Of a DNA stretch of 64,000 nucleotides, positions 10,840 to 19,560 are shown in pieces. A program made the translations under genes and the position numbers. This stretch comes from Aphelocoma coerulescens (Eukaryota > Chordata > Aves > Passeriformes > Corvidae), in contig NW_027184085.1 in NCBI RefSeq assembly GCF_041296385.1, positions 9,481,301 through 9,545,300 of the forward strand, written 5' to 3'. Below the pieces are notes generated by a model. That model had not been told where the DNA came from. It did no database searches and worked only from the letters and a program-made list of their open reading frames with translations. Each line of letters opens with the position of its first letter. Positions within the stretch are counted from its first letter, which is position 1.

Positions 10840-11547
10840 TCACGCTGGGGGCCGCACAGGCCGGGCCGGGCCGCGCTGCTCAGTTCTCCGTGCGTCGCCT
10901 CCTCTGGTTGCAGCTTCAGGCGCTGCATCTCGGCGGGCCCCCCAAGCGATGGCCCCCCTGTGCCCTGCTCCAGCGCGCGTTTCGGCTGGGCACGGCTCCG
11001 CACCGCCGCCAGCCGCCGCCCGCGCGCCGCCCCTCTCGTTCGGGCGCTCACAGGGCTCGCTCCACCACGCGCTGCGCGGGGCCGGGCGGGCACCACTTGG
11101 TCCCGCCACGCCTCCTTCCGCCGACACTGTGGCTCGCGTGGCTCCACCCGCACGTGGGATCTGCCTCGCTGCTGCTCGCAGAGCACTCGGTGCACGTGGC
11201 CGGGGTAACACAGTCCCTGAGGCAGGCTTCCCTTCACCAGGACACAGCTGACATTGCTCAACAGTCCCGGAAATTAAATAATATTTGCGAAAATATTCTT
11301 CCATCGGCATGTATTTTGACTCAAAAATTAACTGGGTCCAAACGGTCTTCCAAAAGCCCTTGGTAAGAATTAAATCCCAAGAAACATAGAAAAAGTTCTT
11401 AAACAACCATGCCAGGAAGTGTTTCAGTTCTTTCTGAGCTTGAATCAAGCTAAAATTTACAAATTGTTGTTCAAGAATCATTTTCAGTTTAAGATAAATG
11501 TCCATATGCGGCTCTGAAAGCCAAGAGTCTTCCCACGGTTCCTCCAT
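10840..11547 (-). CDS. Gag-like ORF: matrix-like N terminus plus Ala/Arg/Gly-rich region
   Basis: This 235-residue ORF begins about 120 bases inside the 5' LTR, where gag is expected. Residues about 15-95 look like a retroviral matrix domain of beta/ERVK type: a helical pattern with spaced aromatic and basic positions, including FLAWLFKNFFYVSWDL and the motif FWKTVWTQL. From about residue 110 the composition changes sharply to an Ala/Arg/Gly/Pro-rich, CpG-rich stretch (10843-11215) with no capsid homology. No myristoylation-type MG start is present. The frame ends at a TGA (10840-10842), and beyond that single stop the same frame stays open into the cold-shock domain. The matrix assignment comes from pattern and position, not from a database match. 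Confidence 0.6.
   Translation of the reverse strand: MEEPWEDSWLSEPHMDIYLKLKMILEQQFVNFSLIQAQKELKHFLAWLFKNFFYVSWDLILTKGFWKTVWTQLIFESKYMPMEEYFRKYYLISGTVEQCQLCPGEGKPASGTVLPRPRAPSALRAAARQIPRAGGATRATVSAEGGVAGPSGARPAPRSAWWSEPCERPNERGGARAAAGGGAEPCPAETRAGAGHRGAIAWGARRDAAPEAATRGGDARRTEQRGPARPVRPPA
10843..11215 (-). other. CpG- and GC-rich segment inside the LTR element
   Basis: This stretch is far richer in GC and CpG than the adjacent matrix-like and cold-shock segments, with repeated GCCGCC, CGCGCG and GCGCGG words. It encodes the low-complexity Ala/Arg/Gly part of the gag-like frame. Cellular Y-box genes have Ala/Pro/Gly-rich N termini from CpG-island first exons, so part of this stretch may have come with the captured gene. 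It could equally be a native gag spacer. Confidence 0.5.
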
Positions 11548-11647
11548 AGTTTAGATATGGAATAGCAAAACAAAACCAAGAAGAGGCATCCAAAGATTCC
11601 AGGGTTTACTCACACAAATCAGTCGCTTAGGGATCGGGGATCGTTCT

Positions 11648-11665
11648 GCTCACAATTCTCCACCA
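11648..11665 (-). other. Candidate primer-binding site
   Basis: Three bases inside the 5' LTR on the - strand the sequence reads TGGTGGAGAATTGTGAGC. The TGG start complements the CCA end of a tRNA and the position is right for a retroviral primer-binding site. I could not match the remaining bases to a specific tRNA. Confidence 0.55.
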
Positions 11666-11668
11666 TTT

Positions 11669-11945
11669 TGTTACAGTGGGGATACTGTAACACGCCTATA
11701 TCAAACCAGGAGTCCCGTGGAAAAGAAATATATATGGACAGATTCTTGATAGATGTTTCAGAGATGTTTATTTCCCCAGCCGCATGGCCGGGGCTCTGCC
11801 GAGGAACTGTTACAGTCACGGGACCCGAGGGTCCTTGCCCGCACAGGGGAACACAAACCAACCCATGGGGAACGAGGCTGACCAGGGGCAGGGAAACCCC
11901 GTGTCTCCCCTCAGGGCTATATGGCGGGGGGAGGAGACCCCGACA
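11669..11945 (-). repeat. Right LTR (5' LTR of the - strand element)
   Basis: This 277-base partner has the same termini, the same AATAAA on the - strand (11767-11772) and the same terminal hairpin (11669-11676 with 11685-11692). As the 5' LTR it would have driven transcription leftward through the gag-like and cold-shock coding region. The roughly 6% divergence between the LTRs points to an insertion that is millions of years old rather than recent. Confidence 0.92.
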
Positions 11946-11951
11946 AGGGTT
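11946..11951. repeat. Target-site duplication, right copy
   Basis: AGGGTT follows the terminal CA of the right LTR and matches the left copy exactly. The flanking bases beyond it differ on the two sides, so the duplication is 6 bp and not part of a longer repeat. Confidence 0.93.
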
Positions 11952-12424
11952 CTAGAGGCAAAAGACCCAGAACAATGCAGAACTCTGGTCTAAGTACGGG
12001 AGTGAGGCTAGCACCAGGAACCAATGGTTTGAGGGCATGGGGGCAGTACAGAGGCGGCACTAGGGAACGGGGACCCATGGGGGAGCTCTGGGGGAGTGAT
12101 GAGGGGCAGAGGCCAATGGGGGCAGCCTGGAGTGGAGAGCTTTCTATGGCATGGAACGTACATGGTAGCAAGGGGGCGGAGCGGCCAACAGCCGACTGGG
12201 GAAGCAGAATGGGGGTAGATTACCGTAACAGAACAAAGCATCCAGGGAGAGGCTTCTTTTCTCCCCCTGACCTACAGAGCTCTCTGGTACTAGGGGCTGT
12301 CTTACCGAGCACTCCCTCTGTCTGTTATACCACATGCTAACCAGCCACCACAAAAGGCAGCACACTTTGGAAAAGCAGGGTGGTATAGGGATAGGACAGC
12401 ATCTTGAAGTGTCAATTCTAGCCA
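11952..12424. other. Unassigned sequence right of the LTR element
   Basis: This holds no recognisable exon. It is G-rich on the + strand and contains several CCAATG/CCATTGG-like words and short GGGGGC runs. It resembles degenerate LTR or promoter-like DNA, but I cannot name a family. Beyond 12424 an antisense CR1 remnant begins. Confidence 0.35.
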
Positions 12425-12660
12425 ATGATCACATCTGTGTTGCTGGGAAGGAACCTTTGGAAGTGTCTAGTCCAGTGTTCCACTTGGAAAAGGTCTGTCC
12501 TCAGCAGAAGACCAGATCAGGCATGGCTTTGTCAACAGAGCCCTGACAAACTCCATGGATGAGGATCCACCCTCTCTGTGGGTACCTGTCCCAGTACCCT
12601 GTTACTCTCCAGGAGAAAAGATTATTGCTCATGTCCAGCTCAAATCTTCCAAGCTGCAGC
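12425..12660 (-). repeat. Old CR1 LINE fragment, antisense
   Basis: The order of words matches the antisense of the CR1 3' region: a GGAACCTTTGGAAGTGTCTA segment like the 'rolled-up' CR1 'tcatctagtccaa' block, then CTGACAAACTCCATGGATGA, then TGGGTACCTGTCCCAGTACC, as in the CR1 'acctgttccagtg' block, and an AGAAAAGATTATTGC segment. The copy is heavily diverged. The borders are approximate. Confidence 0.6.
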
Positions 12661-15600
12661 CCTCAGCCATCCATGTCACCAGCTGATGTCCATGCAAAAG
12701 GGCTGGCCCTGCAGCACAGGCACCATTGTGGTCATTGATCCCATGTGTAACCAGTGACCAGGAGTGTGGACAAACCTCCCTTTCCTCCCTGTTCAAGGGA
12801 GCAGTGGAGCTCTGAGTGGGCTGGAGGGGCTCCAGCCCGTTCCCAGCCTGCAGCAAGTTGAGGGTCCCAGTAGAGCTCTGGTCACCCCTGCCCATCCCCA
12901 TCCTAAAGCAGAACTGGTGTTCTCAATGCAGGACAGGGCTGCTCCAGCATTCCAGGGGAGCTGTCCCCATGGTGCCCCTTCCCAAAGGGGCTGCCTCACC
13001 ATGTGCACATCACTGTGGTTGGGTGGGACTCCCACGTCTGGCATGGAACAAGGGAGGACATGAGGACCTGTCTCTACTCCAGTAAGATCATCAGCAAACT
13101 CTGCTGGGAGAAATGCCTCCTCTGAAGGTGTGTTTAGGGTTTCTCCTTCGTCAGGAACCTTAAATCATTGCCTTGGAAAGGAGCATCGCTTTCAAAGACC
13201 TGTCTTCCGGGAATGGCTCCCTCAGCCCTTCTGGATGAATGCCAGTGTGTTTACACCATTTTAAGGACAAATAGGAAATAACTCAAGGTGACTTTTTTCC
13301 TTCCCAACTTAGTCCTTCAGCCACTGGTTACAGACAAACTCTCAGCCACAGTCCTGAGAGGTAGAGATGAGCATCCCAGAGCTTTCCCCCATCTCAATCC
13401 TTTGGAAATAGGCATCAGGCAGGCAGGAGCCAGGTGAAGGAGGCAGGTCTGTGAGTCCATCACTGCACTGAGCCTTTCTCCATGCCAGGCTGGTGGGGGG
13501 TGCAATGTCTTCAGTGTCTATGCCAAGCAGAATTCCCATTGTAAGGACAGGATTGTCAATGGTCACGTGTGAGCCAGCAGGAAATGGGAAGACAAAACCT
13601 CTTTACCTTATGCAATAAAAGAAATTAGAGGAGAACTTCAGTAAAATGCTTGAATTCCTTCTGAAACTCTGATATCTGTATTCATCCATCCACACATGTG
13701 CCTAGTCAACTGTCTGTCCATCCATTCATCATCCAACCATCCATCCACCTCCAGAGCCATTCAAATAGCCAGCCATCCACCCAGCACTGCTCCCATTCAT
13801 TGTCCTTCCATTCCTCCTTCCCTCCATCCCATCTGTGCCCATCCAGCCTGCTGTCCATCTGTCTGTGGTTACACACACACATCCATCCATCCATCCATCC
13901 ATCCATCCATCCATCCATCCATCCATCCATCCATCCATCCATCCATCCATCCACTGTCTTCTTCCACCTCTGCCTATCTGTCTATCTGCTCCTATTCCAG
14001 CTACCCCTCCTCACACAGATGCTTCATCTTAGATGTTCTTCCCTCTTTCTGCCTGTCAGTAAATGCTCCCAGCTTTTTTAAGGCCCTTGAAATACACTTT
14101 TCTGATCAGCACAGTTTCCCAAAGGTCTCCATCCTTGGCTAATGTCAGAAATGGTCCTGAGGCATTCCACCAGCATCTTATTCACTACAAACCAGTCTGT
14201 CCCTGTCCTTAGCACCCCCTTTCCCAGCAGGGATAACATCCCCAAAGTTGCTCTATTCCTCTCAGGAGCAGGTGTCCTGACAGACCATCTGCAGGAGGGG
14301 TGAGACCTGCCAGGCACACATCCAGAGCCAGCTTTGCAGATGGGATGTGGGCTTAGACACAAGGAACGGCTGGATCGTGCCCATGTGGTTCCACCTATCA
14401 ATGGGACCCAAGAGCTGACATCTGGAGAGGGAGAAAAAAGAGGAGAAGCCTTGGAGGTGCTTCTCCCATCTGTATCCCAAGGCTCACTGGGCAGCTCAGT
14501 GTTTTAGGTCATGTCTTGTGCTATGGATTCATTTACTCACTGTTCTCCCCTTCAGTGCTGACATCAACAGCATCTGATGGACATAGATTTCTGTAATTTA
14601 ATCACAATTTGTGAAAAAAAAGACCACTTTCTTTTGCTTGTTTTGCTCCCCCTTATTTATTAGGAGAAAGAGCAAGCTGTCCTTCTCTATTTGTCCTCTT
14701 CATGTCACTCGCCATTGCTAAGGTGTCTGTCACATCTTTGCTTGGTTGTCTCCTTTTATGGGTGAAGGGTTTGAGTCTACTAAACCATCCTTACGTGGGA
14801 TCTGTTTCCAACCTTAGCTGTTCCAGTTTCCTTCCTCTGCCCTGCTTCCAGTGGTGCTGTGCTCCTAAACAGCAGGGGGACAGGTTTGTTCATGGCTTTC
14901 AGGTTACAGTGCTTTCCATTTTGGGTTTGAGATGTCATTTCAGCAGTGACATCTTCTACTGCTATATTTGACAGCTTTGGTCTCGTGACTTTAGCTGCTA
15001 TAAATCCTCGCAAGGACTTTCCCCATGTGTCAGGGCTGCTTAGTTTCCTTGGAAGGCACCTTGTCAAACGTGGTTTTGAAGCCCAGGAGAATTTTGAGAA
15101 CTGAACCACCCTTGTCTGTGCACAAAGGTTTGATGAAGCCTTGAAGGAGCCTCATCCCCATTCATCCTTCCATGCTGCTTCACCCTGTGTCACGCACACA
15201 CACTCACATGGTTTTATCCTTGCCACATGCAGCTCAGCACAGCCAAGTGTAGCAACACGGGAAATATTCAGTTGCTAAGGATCATTAATGAATGTCAGCT
15301 CCAGCTCCTGTCCAGAAACCTGACAAAATTCAATTAGGCAGCTGGTGCCCAATGAGCTGTGTTGCCCCACTCGTGAGCTGCTACATCAAACAGCTCAGCA
15401 AGGCATCATGTTATTGTGGAAAGAAAAGAAAACCCAGAGAGAGACAAACAGCACTGCATGCACCAAGCAGCTGTGCCTTTCCACAGCATGGTTAGGTTGC
15501 AATCCTCCTATCTGGTTTCCTGGATAGGGAATTGCAGGGAGAGTTACATGCTTCCCATCTGTGCTAGTGAACACATGGAGTTTGCTGGTGGCAAGTCCTG

Positions 15601-16028
15601 GGGCTCTGTTGTATCTCTGATGGGAGTTTCTGATGTGTGTGTTTGATTTTTGTCCTGCAACAAGTCACTTAGATACAGGACTGGCAATGTCTTGTGTGCC
15701 TGGCTGTGCTGGGAGGTGTTTGGCTGGTGAGCCATACTTGCACCCCTGACATGTGTTCTCCATAACAAAGGTGAGAGGAAACCATCCTGTGGGTGGAGGT
15801 GGTCCATGAATACTGATCCCCTGGTATTTGATCACTTTTCCACTCTAGCCTAAAATAAATCATGACTGGGGACAGGAGAAGAACTTGGACTTCCCTGGCC
15901 AACAACAGTGTCAGTCCACGCCTCAATCCTTCTCTTACTTAATGGATGGGATGGTAATATCTTATTTCCAAGGCAGCTGTGCTGAGAGGCTCTGAGCTCA
16001 CCTGTTTTTCTCCTCTTCCTTCCCACAG
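12661..16028. other. Non-coding sequence preceding the Ig exon
   Basis: Apart from the ATCC microsatellite, nothing here could be assigned. The acceptor of the Ig exon is preceded by a good pyrimidine-rich tract (CTGTTTTTCTCCTCTTCCTT at 16001-16020). No signal-peptide exon was found. Confidence 0.6.
13683..13960 (+). repeat. ATCC tetranucleotide microsatellite with degenerate flank
   Basis: A pure (ATCC)n run of about 18 copies spans 13881-13953, preceded by a short AC run (13871-13880). From 13683 on, the left flank is a degenerate version of the same unit (CCATCCA, CCATTCATC). It creates open His-Pro-Ser-Ile and Met-Asp-Gly-Trp frames on both strands that are not genes. Confidence 0.97.
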
Positions 16029-16259
16029 ACAGCCACACCCAGTACGAGCGCGTAGGTGCGGATGTGACCATGAAGTGTGGCTCCATGGACTGGGATGCAG
16101 CTGTGACCTGGACAGTCAACGGCACTGACATCGATGAGTCCCACCTGAACGGGTCCTACCTGATCCTGAAGAATGTTGACCTGTCACAGAGTGGCCAGTA
16201 TTCCTGCTATGAGGGCTCCTCCTGGCACCTCAAATACCAGACCAACCTGAAGGTGGGAA
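16029..16259 (+). CDS. CNTFR: CNTFR exon encoding the Ig-like C2 domain
   Basis: This exon encodes the Ig-like domain of ciliary neurotrophic factor receptor alpha, the GPI-anchored subunit that binds CNTF and CLCF1/CRLF1 and signals through gp130 and LIFR. It begins after a pyrimidine-rich tract ending CCCACAG and ends before the donor GTGAGT. It opens with two bases of a split codon and closes with one, and all 76 whole codons between are open. The translation starts SHTQYERVGADV and contains the two Ig-fold cysteines (MKCG and QYSCYEG), the core Trp of DAAVTW and a SGQYSC strand-F motif. Two N-glycosylation sequons, NGT and NGS, are visible. By recollection it matches about residues 29-105 of human CNTFR and is nearer to chicken. 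The 1-base overhang joins correctly to the exon at 49592. The upstream signal-peptide exon was not found. Confidence 0.97.
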
Positions 16260-16771
16260 GTGAGTACCCCAGCATGTCACGTGGAGGGGGGCAGTCTCTG
16301 CTCCCATATTGACTCCTCACAGCCCCCTCTCCTGCCATACTGACCCCTCTACTTTCCATACATAGCTGCACACCACCATATGAGGTCCTCATGGCATACT
16401 AATCCCTGCTGGAATCAGCCACTCTGCCCCAAGCCTTGGATCAAAGCCAGTAAATTAAATGGTGCCTCAGGAATAATTTGAGAAGGGATGTAGCTTCTCC
16501 ATCCAGCCTTGTGCCACAACAGCCATCTCTGTAGATGGAAGGAGCAGTCAGAGAGGATTTCTGTCAGCAAGGACAAGTCCTGGCTGGCATTACTGCAGTG
16601 TGGTTGTTTCAGAGGAGCAACCAAAAGGTGTTGGTGATCCCTGGGTTTGCACAGGCGTGCTGGAGGACAGCTGCTTGTTCCTCGGCATTTTGCGTATCTT
16701 CAGCACGGGATGTGCCGATTCACGGGCCTCAGCGGGGGAGATAAGAGTTGTGCTATATTTCACATGATGCT

Positions 16772-16843
16772 GAGAGCTGATAGCAGCTGTGTGTTTTGAG
16801 GGCTGCTGTGTTTGTACAGCTGATAGCAACTGTGTGTTTTGCA
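16772..16843 (+). repeat. Two-copy direct repeat, period about 43 bases
   Basis: GCTGATAGCAGCTGTGTGTT followed by TTG recurs about 43 bases later as GCTGATAGCAACTGTGTGTT followed by TTG, with one substitution. It is a small local tandem duplication in the intron. Confidence 0.85.
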
Positions 16844-19114
16844 GCACGGCATATGCAACTGGCAGCCGTGGGTGTCTGGGAGCACCAGCCGGCATAGCCG
16901 GCTGCAGGATGGTAACTGTGATGCACCAGCTGGGAGCTCCACCATCCAGGCATGTGTCATGGTGTATGTAGGTGGGTGTATGTTCCCAGGTTTGGAAGAC
17001 ACAGAACAGCCTTCTCCTATTCCTTATCTCACCTTCTGCACCTTGCATCAGAGCCGGGGTGGTGTTTCCATCCTAGGCCATGGTCCAGGGACAGAGGGTC
17101 ACAGGAGGGTCTGTGTAAGCCCTGAAAATAAGGCATGAGGGGTTCACTGCACCTAGAGGAGGGATTTGAATTTTAGCAATGTTGTTCAGTGTCCAACTCA
17201 TTTAGGGTCATGTGGGATGGATCCTGGCGTCTTGGCCAAGGAGAAGGGGTGCTGGAAGGAGCTGGTAGATGATATGAGAAGCAGGTGAGGGGAAGCAGTC
17301 AGCACAGGGCAAGTGAGCAGGTGTGGGGGTTGGGAGTATGACAGGCAAAATGGCCACTGCTGCTGCCTAGCAAATGAGTCAGGGGCTTTTTAGCTGCATT
17401 GTCTGGTCAGGAGGTGTTCACAGCTAGTTCAGAGCCGGAAAAAGGCAGGAGCTGGATCCGGTGCAGGCAGCAGCAGAAGGAGGCTGTACAGCTCCTTTGC
17501 TTGGGCATGTGCTCACCAGATCCCATCTATGGAGAGGTCTCAGGCTGTGCCAGTGCACAGAGGGCTGCAGCCCGGGTCTGCAGGAAACAGGGGGAGTGGG
17601 GAGAGGTCTGCAGCCTCCAGCCACCTCCTCTGCAGCTGTGGCATCACCGTGATTTTGCAATGGCTCTTCCATCTGCTAAGCAGCTCGCTAATAGTAATCC
17701 CTGTCAATCCACTCAGGGACCCGTGGGAATTGCTCAGCATTAGAGCCCAAATCCTGCTGTTTTCTATTACTGTGTGTTCCCACTTGCTGGAGACTCACAG
17801 CCCCCTGAGCGCTGGGCAGCTGAGAAACCCAGTTGGACACTGCTGGGGCCACTGGTCCCAGGAGAGAGGGTGACAAATAAATAAACACATGTCTGGTGTT
17901 GTTAACACAATTAACTGTTCAAGGAACTAATCAGGTGAGACGCTTTTAGTGGTAATTAATTTAATTGGCTGGATTGTAATTTAATGTTCTCTGCAGGATT
18001 TCTTTTCCCAGCACTGCACTCCCAGCCCCTCTCTCCCCCACCCCACCCCAAATGTCCTGTCTCTGCTGGGCATGACTGATTGATTCCCTGGAGGTGTGTG
18101 GACTCACGCGAAGGAGTGGGTTTGGGAGCATCCCAGGAGGGAATGGAGATGGGCTTGGGCATGTAGATGGAGAAGGGTGACTCGAGGGAGATCTGCAGCA
18201 TGGCCCTGTGGTAGCATAGCTGCTGCAGCTGAGTGCATTGGGAGCCCAAACCTGGGATTTGAGGGATCTTGGACTCATTTCATTTCAATTGCATGGGAAA
18301 TTAAATGAAAACAGGCCTGTGCCTGCATTTTTCTCTTTTACTGGGGCAACAAGAAAGACGACTGCAGTGAGAGTGAGAGGCTGGGGCTGCACGTGGAGAA
18401 GTGCTGGGGACCTCATTAAATAAATGATGGTACCTGGAATGTGGCCCCCAGGCAACGCAGGGGTGCTCCTGAGCATACAACACCAGAGGAAGGATGTGGA
18501 GAGGGAGCAGAGAAGGGTCGAGGATCAGGAAAGGGTGTCAATTAGCAAAGCAAGCTCTGGCGTGGGGGTCAGTGAGCACAGGGATAAAGGGAGACCTGCC
18601 AGAAGTCAAGCTGAGCAAGACCTTGCAGAGGAAATGAAAAGGGGGGTTAGCCGTATAAATGCAGAGCAAACGAGGAGAGAAGAGCAGAGCTGGTTCTGCA
18701 GACAGGTTTCAGGGGAGATTAAAAGTAAGCTCGACAGAGCCCGATACCACATGAACCCCACCGGGTCTGAGCAGCGATGAACAAGGCAGCACAGGCTAAG
18801 GGAGAGGAGGGAGCATAAAACATGGAGATGATCCACTGTTATGGAGGCACCGTCAAAGAAGACAATGCCCTGAACGCTTGGGGAGCACCTCATCCCCATG
18901 TGAGGACATCTGTTCATTAGCAAGGCTCATTAGCAGCTGAGAGGTCAGTGGTGGTACCCAGTGCGACGTGTCTCCTATGCCTGAGAGAAGGAAAAGTCCT
19001 GATCGGACAGCCTGACCCCATAGCACAGTGGGGCCGCGGGGTGCACTTGGAAGAGGGAGCAATTAAAGACGTGGAGACAAATGGAAAATGGGAAAAAAAC
19101 ACAAGGGGGGCTTG

Positions 19115-19560
19115 CCAGGGATGTATCACAGCAGATTAACCTGATAGCTCTCTTTGATAAGGGAACCAGTTTTCTAAGCCCAGAAATGTGGTCAGTGTAA
19201 TCTGTCTTGACTTCAGTGAAGTATTTGCTATGATGCCACATGGGAAATTATGAGTTAAACCAGAGAAAATGTGGATTAGTATGAGAATTGGAACACAGCT
19301 TAGGAAATAGCTACAGGGGATCAGATTGTGCTGAAAGGGGGAGCTCCTGGAAGGGATGGGGAAGCTTCAGCACCAGGTTTGGACTGCATTTGAGCCACTC
19401 TCAATGGTGTTATCTGTAATGGCTCTGGCCCACAAGGAGCAGGGAGCTGTGGTTAGATATGCCAGTGGCTATGGAGGGACAAGAGGATATCTGGGGTGGG
19501 GATTTAATGCTGAAGGGGCCAGGATGCTACATAACGGTGCAGGCACAAGTGTGTGAAGGT
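19115..19560 (+). repeat. Ancient CR1/L3-like LINE, reverse-transcriptase region
   Basis: The sequence CAGATTAACCTGATAGCTCT, then TTGACTTCAGTGAAGTATTT, then GCCACATGGGAAATTATGAG, then ATTAGTATGAGAATTGGAAC follows in order the RT core of old amniote CR1/L3 elements (the LDFSKAF-type motif region and downstream). It is broken by many substitutions. A more diverged upstream part may reach back to about 18500. The right border is approximate. Confidence 0.65.

Larger units (their letters stand above)
9757..11945 (-). mobile_element. Small LTR retroelement carrying gag-like and cold-shock-domain coding sequence
   Basis: Two direct repeats of 279 and 277 bases, about 94% identical by eye, bound a 1633-base interior. 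Both begin TGTTACAG and end in CCCCAACA or CCCCGACA, and the whole is flanked by a perfect 6-base duplication AGGGTT. A 6-bp duplication is usual for class II (ERVK/alpha/beta) avian retroviruses. Reading the - strand there is a TGG primer-binding-site candidate just inside the right LTR and a purine-rich tract just before the left LTR, so the element runs right to left. The interior holds a matrix-like gag start and a Y-box cold-shock domain. There is no capsid, protease, polymerase or envelope. It must have been mobilised in trans. It lies antisense to CNTFR. Confidence 0.93.

Noticed and set aside
10718..11251. 177-codon + strand ORF across the LTR element
   Set aside because: It is the opposite-strand shadow of the gag-like and cold-shock coding region; the - strand frames carry the recognisable motifs.
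13518..13545. GTC TAT GCC AAG CAG resembling the end of the CNTFR signal peptide (VYAQRH-like)
   Set aside because: No in-frame ATG with a hydrophobic stretch precedes it and no donor in the right phase follows, so it is a chance resemblance.
13696..14142. Long ORFs with His-Pro-Ser-Ile or Met-Asp-Gly-Trp repeats
   Set aside because: They are translations of the ATCC microsatellite and its degenerate flank.
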